From NCBI RefSeq assembly GCF_003947435.1, contig NZ_RCOS01000137.1, positions 1 to 64,000 on the forward strand: a stretch of 64,000 nucleotides of DNA, in the 5' to 3' direction. Each line of letters opens with the position of its first letter. Within the stretch, counting starts at the first letter, position 1. A program made the translations under genes and the position numbers. Under the pieces are notes generated by a model, which saw only the letters and a list, made by a program, of their open reading frames with translations, was not told the origin of the DNA and did not search any database. Positions 1 through 10,950 of this stretch are shown here, one piece after another. The stretch comes from Candidatus Methanodesulfokora washburnensis. GTDB lineage: Archaea > Korarchaeota > Korarchaeia > Korarchaeales > Korarchaeaceae.

Positions 1-115
1 TTGCTATAGAGGCTAGGGGAGGTATTGTTGCCACTATTTTTACCTTCTCATCTGCTTTCAGACTTAAAGGGGTTAATATCAACAACATGAGAATGAGAAG
101 GATAAACTTCCTCAT
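1..115 (-). CDS. Truncated metal ABC transporter substrate-binding protein (ZnuA-like), N-terminus only
   Basis: Minus-strand reading gives MRKFILLILMLLILTPLSLKADEKVKIVATIPPLASIA..., a signal peptide followed by a ZnuA-like N-terminus. ATGA overlap with the DtxR gene. Runs off the window. Confidence 0.6.
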   Translation of the reverse strand, partial: MRKFILLILMLLILTPLSLKADEKVKIVATIPPLASIA

Positions 116-516
116 GATCTCGCCTCAGGTATTATCTTTCCATGAGGGCACATTTTAGGCCTTCCAATTGCATCACATATCCCCTCAACAACCTTTCTGC
201 TCATGAAGAGATCGAATCTAGATGCCTCACAACATGCCTCATCTGCCCTCATTCCCAGCTGAAAGAGAAACGTTTCTACTATTCTATGCTTTCTTACAAT
301 CTCTAATGCAAGCGCCTTTCCTTTCTCCGTCAACTTATACTTTCCTCTGTATTTATAATATATTAATCCGTCTCTTTCCATTGACCTGAGAAGCTTTATC
401 ACGGCCGGTTTACTAATTCCAAACCTATCAGATATCTTATTCATCGGTATAATCTCGAACCCTTCCTCAAAGGCTATTCTTAGAACTTCATATCTCCTTC
501 TGCTGATGTCTTTCAC
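112..516 (-). CDS. DtxR/MntR-family metal-dependent transcriptional regulator
   Basis: N-terminal wHTH and dimerisation region with HRIVETFLFQLG...ACCEASRFD; overlaps a ZnuA-like gene. Confidence 0.85.
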   Translation of the reverse strand: MKDISRRRYEVLRIAFEEGFEIIPMNKISDRFGISKPAVIKLLRSMERDGLIYYKYRGKYKLTEKGKALALEIVRKHRIVETFLFQLGMRADEACCEASRFDLFMSRKVVEGICDAIGRPKMCPHGKIIPEARS

Positions 517-653
517 AAGCTAACCTGAGGATAACTTATATATAATCTTTACTTATACTACAATGCTGATGTATTAACTCAAAAGTGCCCTCCAGAAGTT
601 ACCGAAGACTTTATTCTATTCTTATACGAAGATAAATATCCTCCCTTAAGTTT

Positions 654-1388
654 TTAAGAGGCTAATATACTGGCAATTTTTGCACGTAGCCTCACAAACT
701 CCTCCGAAAACCTATCTCTTGGTCTCTCGAGCTCAACTTCAAGTATATCTTTTATTTTTGTAGGTCTTTTAGAAAAAATAACAACCTTATCGGAGAGAAA
801 AACAGCCTCTTCTATATTATGCGTCACATAAACTATTGTCTTTCTTGTCCGCTGCCATATATTCACCAGCTCCGCTTGCATCATATTTCTCGTTTGAAGA
901 TCTAAAGAGGCTAGAGGTTCATCCATTAACAATACCTCTGGATTGCAAACTAGAGCCCTGGCAAGAGCTACTTTCTGCTTCATTCCTCCAGAAAGCTCGT
1001 GAGGATAAGCGTTCTCAAAGCCATCCAGTCCAACGAGTTTTATGTACTCCCTAGCTTTTTCAATAGCCTCCTCCATTCTCATGCCTCTTACTTCTAGACC
1101 AAAAGTTATATTTTTTAGAACCGTTCTCCAAGGAAAGAGTGCGAAATCCTGAAATACCATTGTCGTGCTAATTCCGGGCTTTGTCACCTTCTCTCCTTTA
1201 AGGTAGACTTCCCCCTCATACTGGGTATCTAAACCGGCTAGGATTCTGAGGAATGTTGTCTTTCCGCAACCACTTGGTCCTACTATGCTCGTGAATTCTC
1301 CCCTTGTAATATCAAGATTGATACCATCAAGTACTTCCAATATTTTTCCATTCTGACCTTTGAAGTATTTTTTAAGATTTCTTACCAT
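654..1388 (-). CDS. ABC transporter ATPase, nitrate/sulfonate/taurine type (SsuB/TauB-like)
   Basis: Walker A GPSGCGKTT, signature LSGGMKQKVALARAL, Walker B VLLMDEP. Start MVRNLKKYF overlaps the permease stop (the ORF track extends to 1454). Confidence 0.9.
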   Translation of the reverse strand: MVRNLKKYFKGQNGKILEVLDGINLDITRGEFTSIVGPSGCGKTTFLRILAGLDTQYEGEVYLKGEKVTKPGISTTMVFQDFALFPWRTVLKNITFGLEVRGMRMEEAIEKAREYIKLVGLDGFENAYPHELSGGMKQKVALARALVCNPEVLLMDEPLASLDLQTRNMMQAELVNIWQRTRKTIVYVTHNIEEAVFLSDKVVIFSKRPTKIKDILEVELERPRDRFSEEFVRLRAKIASILAS

Positions 1389-2179
1389 TAAGAGCTTCTC
1401 CCCCAAGTTATCCCCCTCCTCCATTTGAGCAAAGTTTCTTCTAGTTTTGTCCACATCCTGTCCAGTATGAGACCAACTACTCCTATCATTAGCATATATG
1501 ATATCACAATATCTGGAGAGTGATACATCCTGCCGAGCTCTATCTTGTACCCCAGCCCGTAGCTTGATACTCCGAATAACTCAGCTGCCACCACACACAT
1601 CCAAGCTACTCCTGATCCTACTCTAACTCCTGTTAGAAATGAAGGTAAAGTAGCAGGAATCACAACTTTAAGCAATATCTGGGATGTTTTTGTTGCCCCT
1701 AAAGTCATAGCTGCTTCTATATATTCTTTTTCCACAGAAGAAGCTCCAGTTGATGTATTCAAAAGAACTGGGAAAAATGCACCAATAAAGATGATGAACG
1801 CTGCTGCCTCGTGAGTTAGTTTAAACAAAAGAATCGCTATAGGTATCCATGCTATTGGAGGGATAGGTCTTATAATTTCTACTAGTAAGTAGATGCTTTT
1901 TCTAAAACTTTCGATATATCCAGCTAAAATACCTAGAGTAAAACCTGAGAGTGTCGCAATAGAAAATCCCATTAGATAGTGATAGAGACTATAAAGCGCA
2001 TCCAATGGCATGAAAAAGTTGGCCACTCTGCCTGAAAGCAATATTATAAATGTAATAAAAACTTTGGAAGGAGGTGCTAGGACAAAGGGATTCCTGATGA
2101 AGATGTCGTAGTATAGCTCCCATCCTAAAATGAATAAAAGAGGGGATGCTAAGTAGAGAAGCATGTCCCTGAGCTTCAT
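1388..2179 (-). CDS. ABC transporter permease, SsuC/TauC-like
   Basis: Multi-TM; EAAMTLGATKTSQILLKVVIPATLPSFLTGVRVGSGVAW loop typical of this permease family. Confidence 0.9.
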   Translation of the reverse strand: MKLRDMLLYLASPLLFILGWELYYDIFIRNPFVLAPPSKVFITFIILLSGRVANFFMPLDALYSLYHYLMGFSIATLSGFTLGILAGYIESFRKSIYLLVEIIRPIPPIAWIPIAILLFKLTHEAAAFIIFIGAFFPVLLNTSTGASSVEKEYIEAAMTLGATKTSQILLKVVIPATLPSFLTGVRVGSGVAWMCVVAAELFGVSSYGLGYKIELGRMYHSPDIVISYMLMIGVVGLILDRMWTKLEETLLKWRRGITWGRSS

Positions 2180-3237
2180 GGTAATCCCAATTCCTTCTTT
2201 ATCTGAGGCACCAGTTTTAATGCTTCCCCATACAATGCTGAATCCACTATGTCCTTAGGGGCCAATCGCACGGGGTTTCCATTGCTGTCCTTCGTAATTC
2301 CCAACTTATAAAGCTCATCGCATAGCAGATCCATGCCATTCAACCAATTTTTATTCCTTGGGTCTGTCTGAAAGTTTGTGGTCCCTGGAAAGTTCTCAGC
2401 TACCTCCCTACTTATCCCTAAGTACTTAACTAACAAGCTGACAACCTCCTCCTTGTTTCTCGGGTCACTGATGTACTCCTCGGCAATTATATGAAGAGCT
2501 AAAAATTTCACGGCAACTTCTTTGTTCTCTCTTATAAAGTCCCCGCGCATTAGAACTACACAACAGGGATGTCCGGGCACCATATCCTTAGAGCTAATCA
2601 CTATCTTTCCATAACCATTTACCACTGCATTATATGGAGTAGGATCGGGTGCAAAACCCAAGTCAACGGCCTTAGCCCTTAGGGCTTCAAGTATCTCCGC
2701 GGGCCCGCCAGATTTAACATTAACTTTTGATACGTTTACCCCATTATCAGTTAGCCACTTCATCAGCACGGTGTACTGAATCGAGCCGGGGGGATATGTC
2801 ATTATGGTCTTCCCCTCGAGAGAGGATGGTCCGGTATATTGAAATTCCGGAACAGCGATTATAGAGGAGCCCTCTGTATTTGCTACCGCAACTATTTTGG
2901 CATCCATTCCCTTTGCAAGCAAAGGAAGAGGAGGAGTTGCACCTACATATGCTATTACGTGTTGTCCAGCACCGAAAGCTTCCATCTGAGGGGGACCTGA
3001 TGGAAAAACTGTTAGCGTTATATTCACTCCTAGAATCTTTACATCCCATCCCTTTTCCTTTATTAAGTAAATAGCTGTATGATGCCAGCTAGGCTGACAA
3101 CTGACTGGTATCTGCTTAATGGCTTTCTTCCCTGCAGAAAAGTATAGATAATAGGACAGGAGGGCTGCCGCGAGAGCTATAATTAACAGCACAACAAAGG
3201 TACCCTTTCTTATTTTGATCACCTCCCTCGAACTCAA
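2176..3237 (-). CDS. ABC transporter substrate-binding protein, SsuA/TauA/NMT1-like
   Basis: Signal-anchor N-terminus, NMT1/SsuA-like body (PPQMEAFGAGQHVIAYVGATPPLPLLAKG); operon with permease and ATPase. Confidence 0.85.
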   Translation of the reverse strand: MSSREVIKIRKGTFVVLLIIALAAALLSYYLYFSAGKKAIKQIPVSCQPSWHHTAIYLIKEKGWDVKILGVNITLTVFPSGPPQMEAFGAGQHVIAYVGATPPLPLLAKGMDAKIVAVANTEGSSIIAVPEFQYTGPSSLEGKTIMTYPPGSIQYTVLMKWLTDNGVNVSKVNVKSGGPAEILEALRAKAVDLGFAPDPTPYNAVVNGYGKIVISSKDMVPGHPCCVVLMRGDFIRENKEVAVKFLALHIIAEEYISDPRNKEEVVSLLVKYLGISREVAENFPGTTNFQTDPRNKNWLNGMDLLCDELYKLGITKDSNGNPVRLAPKDIVDSALYGEALKLVPQIKKELGLP

Positions 3238-3354
3238 GAAAGGGAATTTAAAGATTTTTATTCCTTTTTAAAAATATCCATTTTCCATCCTTTCACATAT
3301 TTAATCAAATAAACTTAGAAACATAGCTTGCTTCTAGCATCTATTTTACTCACT

Positions 3355-5037
3355 TCATCCTCCAGTGATCTCAGATTTTTCTATACTGATCTCCCTTTCT
3401 TTCTCAGAAGCTGCTTTTATCATGTCAAGCGGCACTCCGATGACTTCAGCTCTCAGCTCAACAAGTCTCTTAACTATTTCCTCAGTATCGCCTATATGCA
3501 ATATTTTACCGTTTAGCATGAGAGCCGCCCTTTCACAGGTCATTAAAGCGAAATCCATGTCATGAGAGACTATTATTATCGTGGTGCCAAACTCTCTCTT
3601 AATCTTCACCAGACTTTCAGCGACCTCCCTTTTTGTTATGGGATTCATTGTACCGGACGGCTCATCCAGTATGAGTATCCTGGGTTCCCTTATCATAACC
3701 TGAGCTAGTGCAACTCTATGCTTTTCTCCCTCACTTAACTCATCGGCATTTTTCTTTAAAAGTGCTTCTGCCTCTTTTTCACTAAAACCAATGCCTGTAA
3801 GGATATCTATTGCCCTTAATTTGGCAAATTCAGCTGGTAGATTCAACCCTATGCTATCCGTAAGATTGTACAGCACACTTCTGTATGGATACAGGGAGAA
3901 CTCCTGATGGAGAATTCCTATATAGGGCGTAGCCCTTCCTCTTCCCAAGGGTCCAGGCTGTTTCATATCTATCCATTCGTCTCCCACTCTCACAAGTACT
4001 TCACCCTCTGTTGGCTCTGTTATCCCCGCTATTATCCTCGAAAGAGTTGTTTTACCTGAACCGCTAGGTCCAAGTATCCCGAATATTTCGCCCTCATTTA
4101 CTGTGAGCGATACTCCATCTACAGCCTTCACTATACCTCTTGTTATAGAATAGTAATATTTCTTTACATTCTTTAAATTTATTATTTCATTTTTCGATAT
4201 AACTTCTATGCTTATTTTCTTCCTCTCAGGCAATCCAAATTTCTCTAAAACAATCCTTTGAGGCTCTCCTTCGCTCTCAATTCTGCCCTTTTCAAGCCAT
4301 ATAACTCTATTTGAAAGCTCCTGGATTATTTCTGGAAAGTGTGACGTTAGAATCATTGCTTTCTTTCCCTTGACGAAATTTCTGAGTATCTCCACGATCA
4401 ATTGTGTGTTATGAGGATCTAACGTTCCAGTGGGCTCGTCTAAGAGTAGCATGATTGGATCTAGAGCAAGCTGTCTAGCAAGAATTATCCTTTGCTTCTC
4501 ACCTCCGCTCAAATCCCTTGCCGGAGTAAGAGCCCTATGATTCATGTTGACTATCTTTAACAGTTCCATGGCCCTATTGAGGATAATATCACCGTTATAC
4601 ATATCTAGGGAACTCAGTGCCTCTACTACATTCTCAAATGCACTCTTCTCACCGTATAATGCAAAAGTTCTTTGAAGCATTATTCCAATTCTTTTTCTGA
4701 GATTATAGAAAAGTTTTCTATCATCTGTTTTCCATATATCGACCTCTCTATATTCTAATCTCTTTCCGCATCGTGGGCATTTTTCTCCATCCTTAGAAGG
4801 AATATCCAGCCAGTAACAGCTGTTACATGCCGAAACTGAGTAAATAATATTCCCCTCATCAGGCTCATATCCCCTGAAGCCTCTTATTACATGTATGAGC
4901 ACTGATTTGCCGCTGCCACTTTTCCCAAGAATTCCTAATGATTCTCCCTCGCTTAAACTGAAACTTATGTCTTTCAGGACGTATTCCCCTCCAAATTTCT
5001 TGGAAACACCTTTAAGTTGAAGTATTTTCTCTTTCAT
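3355..5037 (-). CDS. atwA: Methyl-coenzyme M reductase system component A2 (AtwA), tandem ABC ATPase with Zn-motif insertion
   Basis: Two ABC domains; insertion [24 protein letters not shown] as in canonical A2; adjacent to mmp3. Confidence 0.9.
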   Translation of the reverse strand: MKEKILQLKGVSKKFGGEYVLKDISFSLSEGESLGILGKSGSGKSVLIHVIRGFRGYEPDEGNIIYSVSACNSCYWLDIPSKDGEKCPRCGKRLEYREVDIWKTDDRKLFYNLRKRIGIMLQRTFALYGEKSAFENVVEALSSLDMYNGDIILNRAMELLKIVNMNHRALTPARDLSGGEKQRIILARQLALDPIMLLLDEPTGTLDPHNTQLIVEILRNFVKGKKAMILTSHFPEIIQELSNRVIWLEKGRIESEGEPQRIVLEKFGLPERKKISIEVISKNEIINLKNVKKYYYSITRGIVKAVDGVSLTVNEGEIFGILGPSGSGKTTLSRIIAGITEPTEGEVLVRVGDEWIDMKQPGPLGRGRATPYIGILHQEFSLYPYRSVLYNLTDSIGLNLPAEFAKLRAIDILTGIGFSEKEAEALLKKNADELSEGEKHRVALAQVMIREPRILILDEPSGTMNPITKREVAESLVKIKREFGTTIIIVSHDMDFALMTCERAALMLNGKILHIGDTEEIVKRLVELRAEVIGVPLDMIKAASEKEREISIEKSEITGG

Positions 5038-5111
5038 CAGAGGTGTGACTATCCCTTAAATTGATAAAGTTTTTCCTAAAAGTTTTAATAACCCTCTATC
5101 AGGGTTACACT

Positions 5112-6623
5112 ATGATGAGGATTAAGCTAAATGGAAAGGAAATAACTGTTCCTGAAGAAAGCAGAATCGAGGAAGTGCTGAAAAGCTGTGGAATTTCTTA
5201 TGATCCACGTTGCCTATTGGCAGTGGTCAGAGGCAGGGGGCCTTCTCAAGTAGCTACAGATAGATACATAATAAAAACTAATAAGGGCAAAATCATGGTA
5301 AAGGTGGATGATAATTTTCTGTGGGAGAAGATTAGGAGAAGCATAAACGGATTGAAAGTAGCTTGGAGGACAAGGAACAGCCTATCAGTAGGTCCCTTTA
5401 GCCTCGATCTCAACTGCTTAAATAAGTCGTATCAATATGAACAGAATAGAATTATTTTAAGTATAGTAGAAGGAAATGGTTATCTAGTTTTCACCCTTAG
5501 CAGAGCACGAATTGAGCATTGCACATTGAATTCAGGCATAGTAGGAAGGGTAATAACAGGCTCGGATGTATTAGGTGCATTGGATGTAGATGATTTCATA
5601 AAAGAGGTGGAGCCAGTCCTTGAGCAAGGATACATTTCTGGTAATATAAAAAGAGCAAGCCTAATGGATGAGGTAATTGATGGCGATGAGATATACTCAG
5701 AGATAAAAATAGATCTAAATACTGAATTACCTTGGGCATGCGAACACGCTCTAATTACCCTAGAGCAAAATAACTCACTTGATGAGGTTTCTGGGACATT
5801 TGTCAGAATATCTGGTGCAATGAGGGCATGGAAAATCGAGGAAAACTCTGGGAAAAGGGTTAGAGGGGCTGTCACAGTGAGGACATCAGGCAAGAGGGAG
5901 GGAGATATCTACATATATAAGAGGGAATGTATGCCCAGCAAGAATCACTCCGTGATAGGCTTTGTAAAATATGGTTTGGAGCTTCTAGAAGTTGCTGAAA
6001 GAGGAGACAAAATCCATATAGTCCTAAATCCGAGAAGAATAAATCTAATTGGCCTTACACAAGTGCAAGCCGGAAATTTACTCGAGAAATTGAATATAAG
6101 GCATGTAAGAGATGGGGATAAATCCGACGATGCGGTTGTAGTCCTCCAATATCCTAAGACGACTTCAGAAATTCTCAAGAAAAAAGAAGTTGCTACATAT
6201 GGAATTGATCAATCTAAAATTGTTAAAATAAAGTTATTTAATGATAAGGCGCCAAAAACATCACTGTACTTCAGAGCTGCTGCAGAGCTTTTTGGAAAGA
6301 GGGTAGGCATTCTCAAAGTATTCTTCAAGACAGACGACTCCGTTATCTTCAAGCCTGATATCTCTTATAAGGACCCATTAGTCCCAGAAAACATACCAAA
6401 GGATTCTGTGAGGCCAGGGGAAATTGGCGTAACCAACATGTCAAGAAAATATGCAGGAATTATTGGAATTCGCTTCACCGAAAGCAAGGAGTTTGGTCCT
6501 ACTGGTGAGCCATTTGAGTCAACTAACATAGTCGGGACTGTCACAGATAACCTCGGAGTACTAATGAATTCAAAGGAGGAGGAGGAAGTATATTTAATGG
6601 AGGTTGATGAAAATGAAAGTTAG
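5112..6623 (+). CDS. Methanogenesis marker protein 3 (Mmp3, UPF0288)
   Basis: MRIKLNGKEITVPEESRIEEVLK N-terminus; GEIGVTNMSRKYAGIIGIRFTESKEFGPTGEPFESTNIVG C-terminus; first gene of the mmp3-6-5-15-17-7 order. The ORF track starts at 5061. Confidence 0.88.
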   Translation: MMRIKLNGKEITVPEESRIEEVLKSCGISYDPRCLLAVVRGRGPSQVATDRYIIKTNKGKIMVKVDDNFLWEKIRRSINGLKVAWRTRNSLSVGPFSLDLNCLNKSYQYEQNRIILSIVEGNGYLVFTLSRARIEHCTLNSGIVGRVITGSDVLGALDVDDFIKEVEPVLEQGYISGNIKRASLMDEVIDGDEIYSEIKIDLNTELPWACEHALITLEQNNSLDEVSGTFVRISGAMRAWKIEENSGKRVRGAVTVRTSGKREGDIYIYKRECMPSKNHSVIGFVKYGLELLEVAERGDKIHIVLNPRRINLIGLTQVQAGNLLEKLNIRHVRDGDKSDDAVVVLQYPKTTSEILKKKEVATYGIDQSKIVKIKLFNDKAPKTSLYFRAAAELFGKRVGILKVFFKTDDSVIFKPDISYKDPLVPENIPKDSVRPGEIGVTNMSRKYAGIIGIRFTESKEFGPTGEPFESTNIVGTVTDNLGVLMNSKEEEEVYLMEVDENES

Positions 6624-7413
6624 AATCTTCGTCATCTCACCGGATTCTGGGATAACACCCGAGGAGCTCACAATTACAATAGAAAGCACTAGCTTCAAGG
6701 GTGTTGTCAAGGAGACCTGCTTTGGAGCGATGGTGGAGGGAGATGATGCTGAGGTGGAGGAGTTGACTGAATTTATCAGAAGCAAATTTGAATATTCCGT
6801 TTTTTCAAAGGAGAGAGGATATCCTATTGGAGATAAGAGGATATGTAGAGCTGAGAGAGGCGGAGGCCCAAGAACAGGTTTATACCAGATACAGTATGAG
6901 GCTGAGCTGTTGCCCCTGATATCAGCAGCTTTGAAAGAGCTGAAAATAAAGCCCGGAAACTCAGTGAGATCAAAAAAAGTCATTATTCATCCATTGAACA
7001 GCCTTATTCTAGCAGATCTCATAGAGAGAAAGGGGCACATTCCACTAACAGCAATGTCTGTGATCGGCAAATTGGTGAGGGATCCTTCAATAGACTCGCC
7101 TACTAGAAATATAACTCCGGAGGACGCTATAAGGGGGCTTAGATACCTATCTGTTGAAATGCCCTCAGGTATAAGGGGGAGATTAGGTGCCTTTAGGGAG
7201 CTAATTGAGGAGGCTGAAGCAGCCATAATCTGCAATTATGATATTTCATTCGGTTGTGGAGGGTGCCATCACACGGATTCTCTGATTTACATAGTGAAGT
7301 CTAAAGGGATACCGTATTTGAAGATATCCCTTCCGAGGAATGTAGAGGAAGCAAAAGATTTTATAACAAAAATAGAGGAGTTTCTTGGGAAAGTCGGTGA
7401 CCAGCAATGGTGA
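6604..7413 (+). CDS. Fusion of methanogenesis marker proteins 6 and 5
   Basis: N-half [17 protein letters not shown]...[11 protein letters not shown]...[22 protein letters not shown] is Mmp6-like; C-half [22 protein letters not shown]...[30 protein letters not shown] is Mmp5-like; one uninterrupted ORF. Confidence 0.85.
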   Translation: MMKMKVRIFVISPDSGITPEELTITIESTSFKGVVKETCFGAMVEGDDAEVEELTEFIRSKFEYSVFSKERGYPIGDKRICRAERGGGPRTGLYQIQYEAELLPLISAALKELKIKPGNSVRSKKVIIHPLNSLILADLIERKGHIPLTAMSVIGKLVRDPSIDSPTRNITPEDAIRGLRYLSVEMPSGIRGRLGAFRELIEEAEAAIICNYDISFGCGGCHHTDSLIYIVKSKGIPYLKISLPRNVEEAKDFITKIEEFLGKVGDQQW

Positions 7414-8663
7414 AGATAGCGCTTATCTCATGCGGTGCTGAGTACAGTGGAGTATATGGAGAAATACTAAAAGCGGCCAAGATCGTGGGTGCGGATATAG
7501 TGATTCCAGAGGCGAATTTCGATGATATCAAGGGAGTTTGTGATGAATTCGGAGTTGAGGTAAAAGGCGGGGACTTAAAGTTGATGATGGCACGAGCTAA
7601 AACAGCCGCTGAAAAACTTAGTGATGTGGACGCGGCACTTGTTGCCACATGCTTTAGATGCGCAGAGGGTGCTCTTGTGAGGAATGCCGTGAGGAGATAT
7701 CTACAAGATGCTAGAGTTCCAGTTGTTGTCTATTCGTTCACAGAGAAAAGCAAAGCTGGCAGTTTTCTCCTGAGATTGGAGGCCCTGAAAAATATAGTGG
7801 AGAGGAAGAGTTTGCTTATTAGAACTAGACACAAAGGACTAACAGCTGGAATTGATTCAGGCTCCACAACCACAAAAGCTGTTATAATGCAGGATAATAA
7901 GATCATTGGAGCGGCATGGATGCCTACTATTGATATTATCGAGACAGCCAGAAATGTGTTTGAGAAAGCACTTGAAATTGCAGGGATAAAGTCATCAGAC
8001 CTAGATGCCATTGGAGCTACAGGTTATGGAAGATATCTTATTGGTAAGTTTCTGCACGCTGATCTCATCCAAGATGAGATAACGGTGGGTGCCAAGGGTG
8101 CCACCTTCTTAGCAAACAAGCAGGAGGGAGATGCAACGATAATCGACATAGGAGGCATGGATAACAAGGTCATAACAGTTCATAATGGAATTCCAGACAG
8201 CTTCACGCTTGGAGGCATATGTGCTGGCTCCTCTGGAAGATTCTTAGAGACAGCTGCCAGAAGATTGGGGGTAGATATAGCTGAATTTGGCGAGATGGCA
8301 CTAAAAGGAGATTACAATAAGATAAGGATGAACTCCTATTGCATAGTTTTCGGACTGCAGGATCTGACAACTTCCCTTGCTGCAGGAGCCAGAGCAGAGG
8401 ATGTTGCGGCAGCAGCCTGCAGAAGTGTGGCTGATCAGGTTATAGAGCAGCAGCTACAGGAGATATCCATCCGCCCACCGATAATAGAAGTAGGTGGAAC
8501 TTCTCTGGTAAAAGGCCTTGTGAGAGCGCTAAGAGAGGCCTTAAACATGGAGGTCATCGTTCCACAATTCTCTCAGTTTGCCGTTGCAACTGGGATGGCT
8601 TTTGTGACATCTGGAATACTGGAGGAGACCGCATATGAATATAAGAGTAGAGTGTCCGGATGA
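7407..8663 (+). CDS. Methanogenesis marker protein 15 (CoA-activase/BadF-BcrA-type ATPase)
   Basis: [43 protein letters not shown] motifs; syntenic position. Confidence 0.88.
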   Translation: MVKIALISCGAEYSGVYGEILKAAKIVGADIVIPEANFDDIKGVCDEFGVEVKGGDLKLMMARAKTAAEKLSDVDAALVATCFRCAEGALVRNAVRRYLQDARVPVVVYSFTEKSKAGSFLLRLEALKNIVERKSLLIRTRHKGLTAGIDSGSTTTKAVIMQDNKIIGAAWMPTIDIIETARNVFEKALEIAGIKSSDLDAIGATGYGRYLIGKFLHADLIQDEITVGAKGATFLANKQEGDATIIDIGGMDNKVITVHNGIPDSFTLGGICAGSSGRFLETAARRLGVDIAEFGEMALKGDYNKIRMNSYCIVFGLQDLTTSLAAGARAEDVAAAACRSVADQVIEQQLQEISIRPPIIEVGGTSLVKGLVRALREALNMEVIVPQFSQFAVATGMAFVTSGILEETAYEYKSRVSG

Positions 8664-9231
8664 GGAAGCTAAGGCCGCTTTTGAGAGAACCATATCCTCG
8701 GTGATCTCTGACTCGCCCATAAAGAGTGCAATAAAAGATATATACGTATACACTAACCCAGAGGAACCTGTTTTCATACTAATTATAAATTATTCCAAGC
8801 CAACTTGGAAAGTCAAGCTAGTAGATGCTGTCAAAATGAGAAGCACTAAGGATGGGACAATCGTGACATGTGAGAATGATAAATATTTCCCTGGTCTAAT
8901 GAGAGTGCTGTGGGAGAGATTCGGAAGGGAGAACACTGAACAGCTAAGCCGATATGAGGTCATGGTAAGAGGAGAAATTCATGAAGATGTGCTTAACTCT
9001 GTTATCTTCGATCCAGAAAAAGAGCTTGCTAAGGGCCTAATTGATGTGATAATTAGAATTGTTCCAGAGGGATTCAGGATAAGGAAGTACATATGGAAAG
9101 AGGAGGCTGTGATAGTCATATCATCTGAGGATCCAATAAAGGATGAATGGGTCAAAATGGCGATGAATATGTGGGAGGTGGGCTCGTTTGTACATCCCAC
9201 TCCTGTTTACCGGGGGAGTCTACAGGCATGA
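8635..9231 (+). CDS. Methanogenesis marker protein 17
   Basis: Position between mmp15 and mmp7 and size; sequence consistent with Mmp17. Confidence 0.82.
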   Translation: MNIRVECPDEEAKAAFERTISSVISDSPIKSAIKDIYVYTNPEEPVFILIINYSKPTWKVKLVDAVKMRSTKDGTIVTCENDKYFPGLMRVLWERFGRENTEQLSRYEVMVRGEIHEDVLNSVIFDPEKELAKGLIDVIIRIVPEGFRIRKYIWKEEAVIVISSEDPIKDEWVKMAMNMWEVGSFVHPTPVYRGSLQA

Positions 9232-10072
9232 CGAGATAGAGGATTTAGTGGATGACCTAGGCGGGTTCATCATACAGAAAAATTTTGCACAGACAGAGGT
9301 AACCATATCCTTCATTGTTCCGGAGGAGGATGTGGAGAAAATAAGGGAGAAAGCTGCTGAGCTCAAGGGTGAGATAAAAGAGGCACCTCTTGTCGGTACA
9401 GAGATCGCCGTTGTTGTGCCCACAATATCTATACATCACCTTCCCCATCCATCCTGTGACATTGCGGAGTATCTGAGGAGAAAAGGGGCGAAGACCAACA
9501 TGATAGGTCTCTCTCGTGGTGTAGGCAAGAGGATTGCCATGCTGACGCTATTCGAAAAGAAGCTTATAAACGAGCATGACATCGCAGTATTTATATTTGG
9601 AAATTTAAGGGAATGTATAACAAAAAAGTTCGATCTTTTGAAAGATATTTCCATTCCTGTTGTGGTGACGGGGTATCCTCACTTAACTCCCCCAGAAGGA
9701 GTAGAGTATGTTCCCGGCATTGGGAGGATTGTGGGAAAATTCAGCAGGGAGTCGGATATACAGCTTCTTGAGGAGGTAGCACAAAGAGTTCGAAAGCTTG
9801 TGGAGATGAGGAGAAGTATGCTTGGAGATTTCGATTTCCCACCCTTCTATATAAAGGCTGAAATAGAAAAACAGATACCTGAGGTAATTGAGGAGACATG
9901 CCCAGCACCAATCACGGTTAAGCTAGATGGGCTAAGAGTTAAGCTTCCCTACAACAAGTACTCAGAGAGGCTTAGAAAAATTAAACTCATGGATACCTAC
10001 TTGGGAGATATAAGCAGAATCTTTCCTTCAGTTATAGCAAACCATACACTGGTCAAGCTAGCCTTGAAGTAG
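9188..10072 (+). CDS. Methanogenesis marker protein 7
   Basis: [38 protein letters not shown] and PSCDIAEYLRRKGAKTNMIGLSRG; overlaps mmp17. Confidence 0.88.
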   Translation: MYIPLLFTGGVYRHDEIEDLVDDLGGFIIQKNFAQTEVTISFIVPEEDVEKIREKAAELKGEIKEAPLVGTEIAVVVPTISIHHLPHPSCDIAEYLRRKGAKTNMIGLSRGVGKRIAMLTLFEKKLINEHDIAVFIFGNLRECITKKFDLLKDISIPVVVTGYPHLTPPEGVEYVPGIGRIVGKFSRESDIQLLEEVAQRVRKLVEMRRSMLGDFDFPPFYIKAEIEKQIPEVIEETCPAPITVKLDGLRVKLPYNKYSERLRKIKLMDTYLGDISRIFPSVIANHTLVKLALK

Positions 10073-10096
10073 AGCATCTTTATTATAATAAAGTTT

Positions 10097-10888
10097 TCAA
10101 ATGTTTATATCCATTAAGTAGTTTAGCAGTTTTTCATCTTCTATGCCCCTTGCAACCACTTTACAGGAGTTTTTTAAGATCTCCTCTGCCAACTTTATAA
10201 AATACTCTGCTTCATCTGGTCTATCCGAAAAGTGAAATAGTGTTTTTCCCTTAGCTTCGCATTCTCTTATCTTCATAATATAAGGTAAAACACCGATAAC
10301 TCTAGAGCCTATCATCTTCGCAAAAGAGCTTACGATCTCGTATTCCTTCTTCAAGTCAAATCTTGAATTAAGGATAATTCCTCCAAGCTTTGCTCCTATA
10401 TTACCAGCAGCTTTGCAGATGTTGTTAGCAGCATATAGTGAAAGATACTCTCCAGAGGTCACTATGTATACTTCCTCTAGAGCTCTCTTCATAGGCACTG
10501 CGAACCCTCCGCAGACGATATCGCCAGGAACATCGTATATCACTATATCTATATTGTTAAAAACTCCTTCCTTTTCTATATGTTCAAATGCCAAGGTCAG
10601 GCCTCGTCCAGCACACCCAATGCCAGGCTCAGGCCCTCCTATTTCTAAGCATTTTACATTGGCAAATCCATTAATGATACATTCTTTTATATCTTCTTTT
10701 CTCCTAAGAGCATCTAAGACCGTCTTAACATTTCTGTTGCCCACTAACAAAAAAGTGCTGTCTTTTTTGGGGTCGCAACCCACAAGAGCTACCTTAAATC
10801 CTTTTAATCCGAGTGCTGCAGCAGTATGACTTGCTATCGTCGATTTACCTATCCCACCCTTGCCGTATACGGCAATATGCCTAGTCAT
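10097..10888 (-). CDS. cfbC: Ni-sirohydrochlorin a,c-diamide reductive cyclase ATP-dependent reductase subunit (NifH-like CfbC)
   Basis: NifH-type P-loop YGKGGIGKSTIASHTAAAL, CDPKKDST, PEPGIGCAGRGL, DVPGDIVCGGFAVPMK; other cfb genes in window. Confidence 0.9.
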   Translation of the reverse strand: MTRHIAVYGKGGIGKSTIASHTAAALGLKGFKVALVGCDPKKDSTFLLVGNRNVKTVLDALRRKEDIKECIINGFANVKCLEIGGPEPGIGCAGRGLTLAFEHIEKEGVFNNIDIVIYDVPGDIVCGGFAVPMKRALEEVYIVTSGEYLSLYAANNICKAAGNIGAKLGGIILNSRFDLKKEYEIVSSFAKMIGSRVIGVLPYIMKIRECEAKGKTLFHFSDRPDEAEYFIKLAEEILKNSCKVVARGIEDEKLLNYLMDINI

Positions 10889-10950
10889 AAGCTACCCCGG
10901 TGCGATATGGGAGAGCGCTTAAAAACAGTAACAGTAGTATAACCAATCAA

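Noticed and set aside
836-1054. Plus-strand 72-aa ORF and many similar short ORFs opposite long genes
   Set aside because: Antisense to confidently assigned CDSs; no independent motif or promoter.
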